The notes under the pieces are model-generated. The model was given only the letters and a program-made list of their open reading frames with translations. It was not told where the DNA came from and made no database searches. Positions 60,540 to 64,000 of a stretch of 64,000 nt of DNA are shown piece after piece. Made by a program: the position numbers and the translations under genes. Every line of letters starts with the position of its first letter. Position 1 is the stretch's first letter. Source of the DNA: Symbiodinium natans (lineage: Eukaryota > Sar > Dinophyceae > Suessiales > Symbiodiniaceae); the NCBI GenBank assembly GCA_905221605.1, contig CAJNDS010002101.1:315001-379000 (forward strand), given 5' to 3'.

Positions 60540-62090
60540 CTAGCATTGAAAGAATTTACATTTTGAATCTGAAGCGGACAATGCTGTTTTTAGATGTTTA
60601 GATCAGTGTTTTTCTATGCAAATTGTGCGTTTCAAGGGCAATTAATGTTTTGTTGAGCAAATAATTTATTTATACAGTTTGTACGAGGCAAAGTATTAAT
60701 CAAATAGTGAAACATTTTTCTTGGTTCTATGCGAATTTAGCTACTAGAGTAATTATTAAGCAAAGAGCCCAATTTGACTCAAGTGAATACTATTTAAAGG
60801 AGCATACTCAACCAAGATACGAAATAAACACCATTTTCAACCAAAAAATGGCAAAGTGTGCGTTTAAAGTGCAAATACTGTATTTATACAATTGTGTTTG
60901 TACTAGGCAAAGTATGCTCTCTGAAAAGTCCACTGAAATACCTTATGTTTACATATTCATGAATCGTTTTTCTTTTTGAAATAATCTTTTTATGCGAATT
61001 TAGCTACTAGAGTAATTATTAAGCAAATAGCCCAATTTGACTCAAGTGAATACCATTTAAAGGACCATACTCAACCAAAATACGAAAGAAGCACCATATT
61101 CAACCAAAATATGGCAAAGTGTGGTTTAAAGGGCAAATAGTGCTTTGTTGAGCAACTAATGCATTGAAACAGTTGTGTGTATACCAGGCAAAGTATTATT
61201 GAAGTACTATCTGCAAAGTCAAATGAAACACCTTATGTTTACATATTCATGAAACAATTGTTTGAAGTATTCATTCTATGCGAATTTAACTACTAGAGGA
61301 ATTCTTAAGCAAATAGCCCAATTTGACTCAAGTGAATACTATTTAAAGGACCATACTCAACCAAATACGAAAAAAACACTTGCGGAAATGGAAACGGTTC
61401 TACCTACATAACAATGAGACAAAGATTGCTGAAGTATTCACTAAAGACCACTTATATACTATGTCTGAAAAGCACAATTTGCATGAGCAAGCTTAAAGAT
61501 GCACAATAATGGAAATAGAAGCGGTTCTACTTACATAACGATGAAACAAAGATGTCTGAAGTATTCAATAAAGACCACATATACTATGCTTGAAAAACGC
61601 AACTTGCACAATCAGGCTTAAAAAATGCACAAGGATCCTAGAAAAGTACTTAGTGAAGGCCATACACAAGCAAATTCACAAATACATAAAAAATATCCAA
61701 AAGCGCAAGCTTTTCAGGAGAATCTCTGGTAAAGTTTGGATTATAGGGTTTTGGGGTATGCCTGGACGAGTAGGAGTCACTTTTTAAGCAAACAATTCTA
61801 GCAATAAATGCTTTTTCTCAAGACAAGTATTGCAAATGCTGCTTCTAGATAATTAATCGCATTTACCAGGCAAATATTATCCATGCGAATTGAGCTACCA
61901 GAGCACCAAGTCATGGCTGAATAAGGCCTACTACACTTGAGTACAACCAAAAGATGCACTAAACACTAGCGGCTCTACTTACATAATAACGAAACAAATA
62001 GTTCTGAAGCACTAGAAAGACCACTTGTATACTATTTCTGAAAAGCACAATTAGCATAAGCACACTTAAAAATGCGTAGTTGTTGCCTCG
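60540..62090. repeat. AT-rich island with two direct-repeat families
   Basis: Repeat 1 (GCGAATTTAGCTACTAGAGT.. CCCAATTTGACTCAAGTGAA) begins at 60731, 60994 and 61280, with a diverged start at 61885. Repeat 2 (GGTTCTACTTACATAAC.. AAGACCAC..ACTAT) begins near 61395, 61520 and 61968. No telomeric repeat. Short open frames are AT-driven and not credible genes. Confidence 0.88.
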
Positions 62091-62101
62091 TGACCGTGAA
62101 G

Positions 62102-62410
62102 GCGAACCAAAAAGCCAAAATACCAAAACCAGAAAACCAAAAATACCAAAACCAAAAAAACAAAAAAAAACAAAAAAACCAAAAAAAACAAAACCAAAAA
62201 AACCAAAAAAAACAAAAATACCAAAAAAAACAATTTTCCGGGACTCTTGGAGAAGCCTCATAGGGATTTCCTGAGAGTCCCGGAAAATTGGTTTGTTTGG
62301 TATTTTTGGTTTTTTTGGTTTTGTTTTTTTGGTTTTTTTGGTTTTGTTTTTTTTGGTTTTTTTGGTCTTGGTTTTTTGGTTTTTTTGGTTTTGGTATTTT
62401 TGGTTTTTCG
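62102..62410. repeat. Large CA/TG-rich inverted repeat
   Basis: Left arm of ACCAAAAA words, right arm of TTTTTGGT words, each about 130 bp. The centre is a perfect 17-bp stem, CAATTTTCCGGGACTCT (62231-62247) and its complement (62274-62290), around a 26-base loop. Confidence 0.92.
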
Positions 62411-62527
62411 ACTGTCCCGTGTATGCGATTTTAGTTGTATTTTAGTCTACGCCCTAGGAAATACGCTATATTGCACACCGAGTTTGCTTGCAGTGCAGCT
62501 GGGTGACTTGAGACAAGGCGAAAAAAG

Positions 62528-62580
62528 GGTAGGTCACTGGGGGGGGGGGGGGGGTACCATATATATATATATATATATAT
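62528..62580 (-). repeat. (TA)n-poly-C boundary repeat, right
   Basis: AAAGGGTAGGTCACT, G17, TACC and (AT)n: reverse complement of 60379-60423. Confidence 0.9.
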
Positions 62581-62776
62581 CTGCCGAAACGCTGCACAGG
62601 AAAAAAGAAGAGGTCCTCCAAATCCATGAACCTCAGGACGTGTTCCAAGTCCTGCCAGACGTCGCTTCGCAGTGTTGAGGGGGCGAGGACCCAAAACGCC
62701 TGGGGTTTAGGGTTTAGGGTTTACGGTTTAGGGTTTAGGGTGAAATTCGGGGGACTTCAAGTCTTACACAGGGCTG

Positions 62777-62904
62777 CTTGGAGGTTCATGGGTACTTGTA
62801 ACTCGAATCAGAAGTCCACTTAGAGACTCAGAGGACTACAGGGGGGGGTTGATCAGTACGGTTCTGATTGGGGGGTTATATTGCAAGTACCCTGAACCTC
62901 CAAG
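62777..62904 (+). mobile_element. Family Q MITE
   Basis: CTTGGAGGTTCATGGGTACT left, TACCCTGAACCTCCAAG right. Confidence 0.85.
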
Positions 62905-62993
62905 TAGAGGGTCATCTCGAGGAGTCAACCCGATATACCCTGAACCCCAACTTCGAGCCTGAAATGCGAAACCCTAAACCCGAAGCCCTATAC

Positions 62994-63018
62994 CCTACCT
63001 CTGGAGGAGACCCAGAAA

Positions 63019-63062
<44 letters not shown>

Positions 63063-63135
63063 TTTTTAGGTATAAGTAGCTATAATGGGAACCCAGAAAC
63101 AAAAAAGTATTAAAGTATAGTACTCCAAAGCCCAG
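62994..63135 (+). mobile_element. Family B element with internal (TA)n expansion
   Basis: CCTACCTCTGGAGGAGACCC to CTCCAAAGCCCAG, flanked by TATAC at both ends. A (CA)n(TA)n tract replaces AGTATATAC. Confidence 0.88.
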
Positions 63136-63256
63136 TATACCGTCAAGAGGCCACCAGGGGGCTCTTTTTTTGGGATGCTTGGAGCAAGGATGATTTATAG
63201 GGATCCCTGCTTCCTTTTTTCAGTGTTTAAAGAGGGCTTGCACCTCGGAGCTTCAC

Positions 63257-63331
63257 AATCAAGACTTGAGGAGCCTGAGTGGTGAAAGTGCCACTGCTGC
63301 TCGTGTCCAAGTTGGCGAAGACCTCTCGAAC
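63257..63331 (-). CDS. 75-nt exon-like island encoding an EF-hand-like loop, phase 0-0
   Basis: Minus strand: CTCGGCGCCACAG|GTT acceptor, 25 codons VREVFANLDTSSSGTFTTQA then PQVLI, donor |GTGAAG. VFANLDTSSSGTF fits the entering helix and first 8 residues of an EF-hand calcium loop (D1, S3, S5, G6, F8); the usual Glu at position 12 is Ala. Possibly a regulatory calcium sensor domain. Confidence 0.5.
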
Positions 63332-63639
63332 CTGTGGCGCCGAGCGTTCAGGATTTAGGGTTTAGAATCCTAGGGGTTAGGGCTTAGGGTTTATGTGGTT
63401 TAGGTTTGCATAAGGAACAAAGGGAGGGTAAAGGGATCACATTCCCTGATAAAAGAACAGAAAGGGCTGATGAAGGCTTTGTTCGGGAGTATGGGCGTGT
63501 GCACCACCCTCCCTTACATCCCCAAAATTCCCAATGATGTGATTTTCAGTATACCCTCATCCTCCCAAACGCTGAAGTCTTTGCAAACATAGTTGCCTGT
63601 AGAGATCCTTAAACCCTAGCCCAAACCCCGAAAAGACGA

Positions 63640-63697
63640 GCACCAGCAGAGGACCATGCCATGCAGACTCTGCTTGCAGGAACAAGTCCAAAACCAT
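63640..63697 (-). CDS. Short coding-like island
   Basis: Minus strand after GGGGAAAG|: MVLDLFLQAESAWHGPLL, candidate donor |GTGCTC. Low complexity absent, but boundaries are weak. Confidence 0.3.
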
Positions 63698-63702
63698 CTT
63701 TC

Positions 63703-63740
63703 CCCTAAACCCTAAACCCTAAACCCTAAACCCTAAACCG
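63703..63740 (-). repeat. CCCTAAA array
   Basis: Five units. Confidence 0.95.
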
Positions 63741-63913
63741 GAGGGTTGAGGAATTGGGTAAACAACCTTAATTTGAGCCGGCGCACGGGCACTTCAGCTA
63801 CTTCGCCGACACCCCGACCACTTTATGGGGGGGGGGGGGGGTTCGAGCGCACACCCGCACTAGCGACAATTCCCAAACCCTAACTCCGTAAACCATAAAC
63901 CCCAAAACCCTCA

Positions 63914-63993
63914 ACTAAACCCTAAACCCTAAACCCTAAACCCTAAACCCTAAACCCTAAACCCTAAACCCTAAACCCTAAACCCTAAACCCT
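63914..63993 (-). repeat. CCCTAAA array at window end
   Basis: About 11 perfect units, then CTTCAAAGG. Inward orientation and non-telomeric DNA after it: not a chromosome end. Confidence 0.95.
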
Positions 63994-64000
63994 TCAAAGG

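Noticed and set aside
60707-60979. 90-codon open frame in the AT-rich island
   Set aside because: It spans repeat 1, is not conserved in the other repeat copies, and has no splice or coding signature.
61959-62678. Open frames with FFGFF or NQKKQK runs
   Set aside because: They are translations of the CA/TG-rich hairpin.
1-64000. Many small open frames ending in NPKP or GFRV-like residues
   Set aside because: These residues are translations of CCCTAAA or TTTAGGG; frames start or end only because of the arrays.
63914-64000. Possible chromosome end at the right edge
   Set aside because: A right-hand telomere would read TTTAGGG on the plus strand; here it reads CCCTAAA and is followed by CTTCAAAGG.
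1-64000. tRNA, rRNA, snRNA or dinoflagellate spliced-leader gene
   Set aside because: Looked for tRNA TTCGA arms with partners and for a CCGTAGCCATTTTGGCTCAAG-like leader; none found by eye.

Overview
Eukaryotic nuclear DNA. No bacterial-type genes, operons, rRNA, tRNA or CRISPR array were found. The plant-type telomere heptamer TTTAGGG (or its complement CCCTAAA) is scattered through almost the whole window as many short arrays in both orientations, with the longest at 7290-7551. The TTTAGGG unit, GC-rich short exon-like islands, 3' splice sites mostly of the form AG|G, occasional GC donors, and many short inverted-repeat elements together fit a dinoflagellate or related alga best. This placement is an inference; other TTTAGGG protists (apicomplexan relatives, haptophytes, cryptophytes) are not excluded.

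Layout. 0-33.6 kb and 39.4-59 kb form one texture: islands of 35-220 bp GC-rich unique sequence that read as protein, mostly on the minus strand and often bounded by AG and GT/GC, separated by telomeric arrays and by 90-150 bp hairpin elements. I read this as minus-strand gene(s) with very small exons whose introns are largely made of telomeric repeat and MITE-like elements. Some islands encode likely transmembrane helices (2789-2852, 11842-11925), one an EF-hand-like loop (63257-63331), one a possible degenerate half-loop (51288-51354), and one pair of islands joins in frame across a 49-nt intron (32343-32693). No complete gene could be assembled and no product is recognised. Several islands are also open on the plus strand, so strand calls are provisional.

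33.7-38.9 kb is a satellite block: a C-rich higher-order repeat (33.7-36.17 kb, giving long proline-rich open frames that I reject as genes), an inverted array of palindromic CCAGATTT units (36.2-36.9 kb), a telomere-derived TTTAGTG satellite (36.9-38.25 kb), and four copies of a CCGGGG hairpin in AT-rich DNA (37.4-38.9 kb). 60.4-62.6 kb is an AT-rich island with two families of diverged direct repeats, closed by inverted poly-C/(TA)n ends and containing a large CA/TG-rich hairpin.

At least 15 families of inverted-repeat elements (named A-T here) occur. Several copies have 4-bp target duplications (ATCA, TATA, CCAA, ATAT) or sit between TA dinucleotides, and some are nested. In several copies a telomeric array sits inside the element, which shows that telomeric repeats were added to or expanded in internal DNA after the element had inserted. 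The window starts and ends in telomeric repeat, but in both cases in the inward orientation, so it is not a chromosome end.
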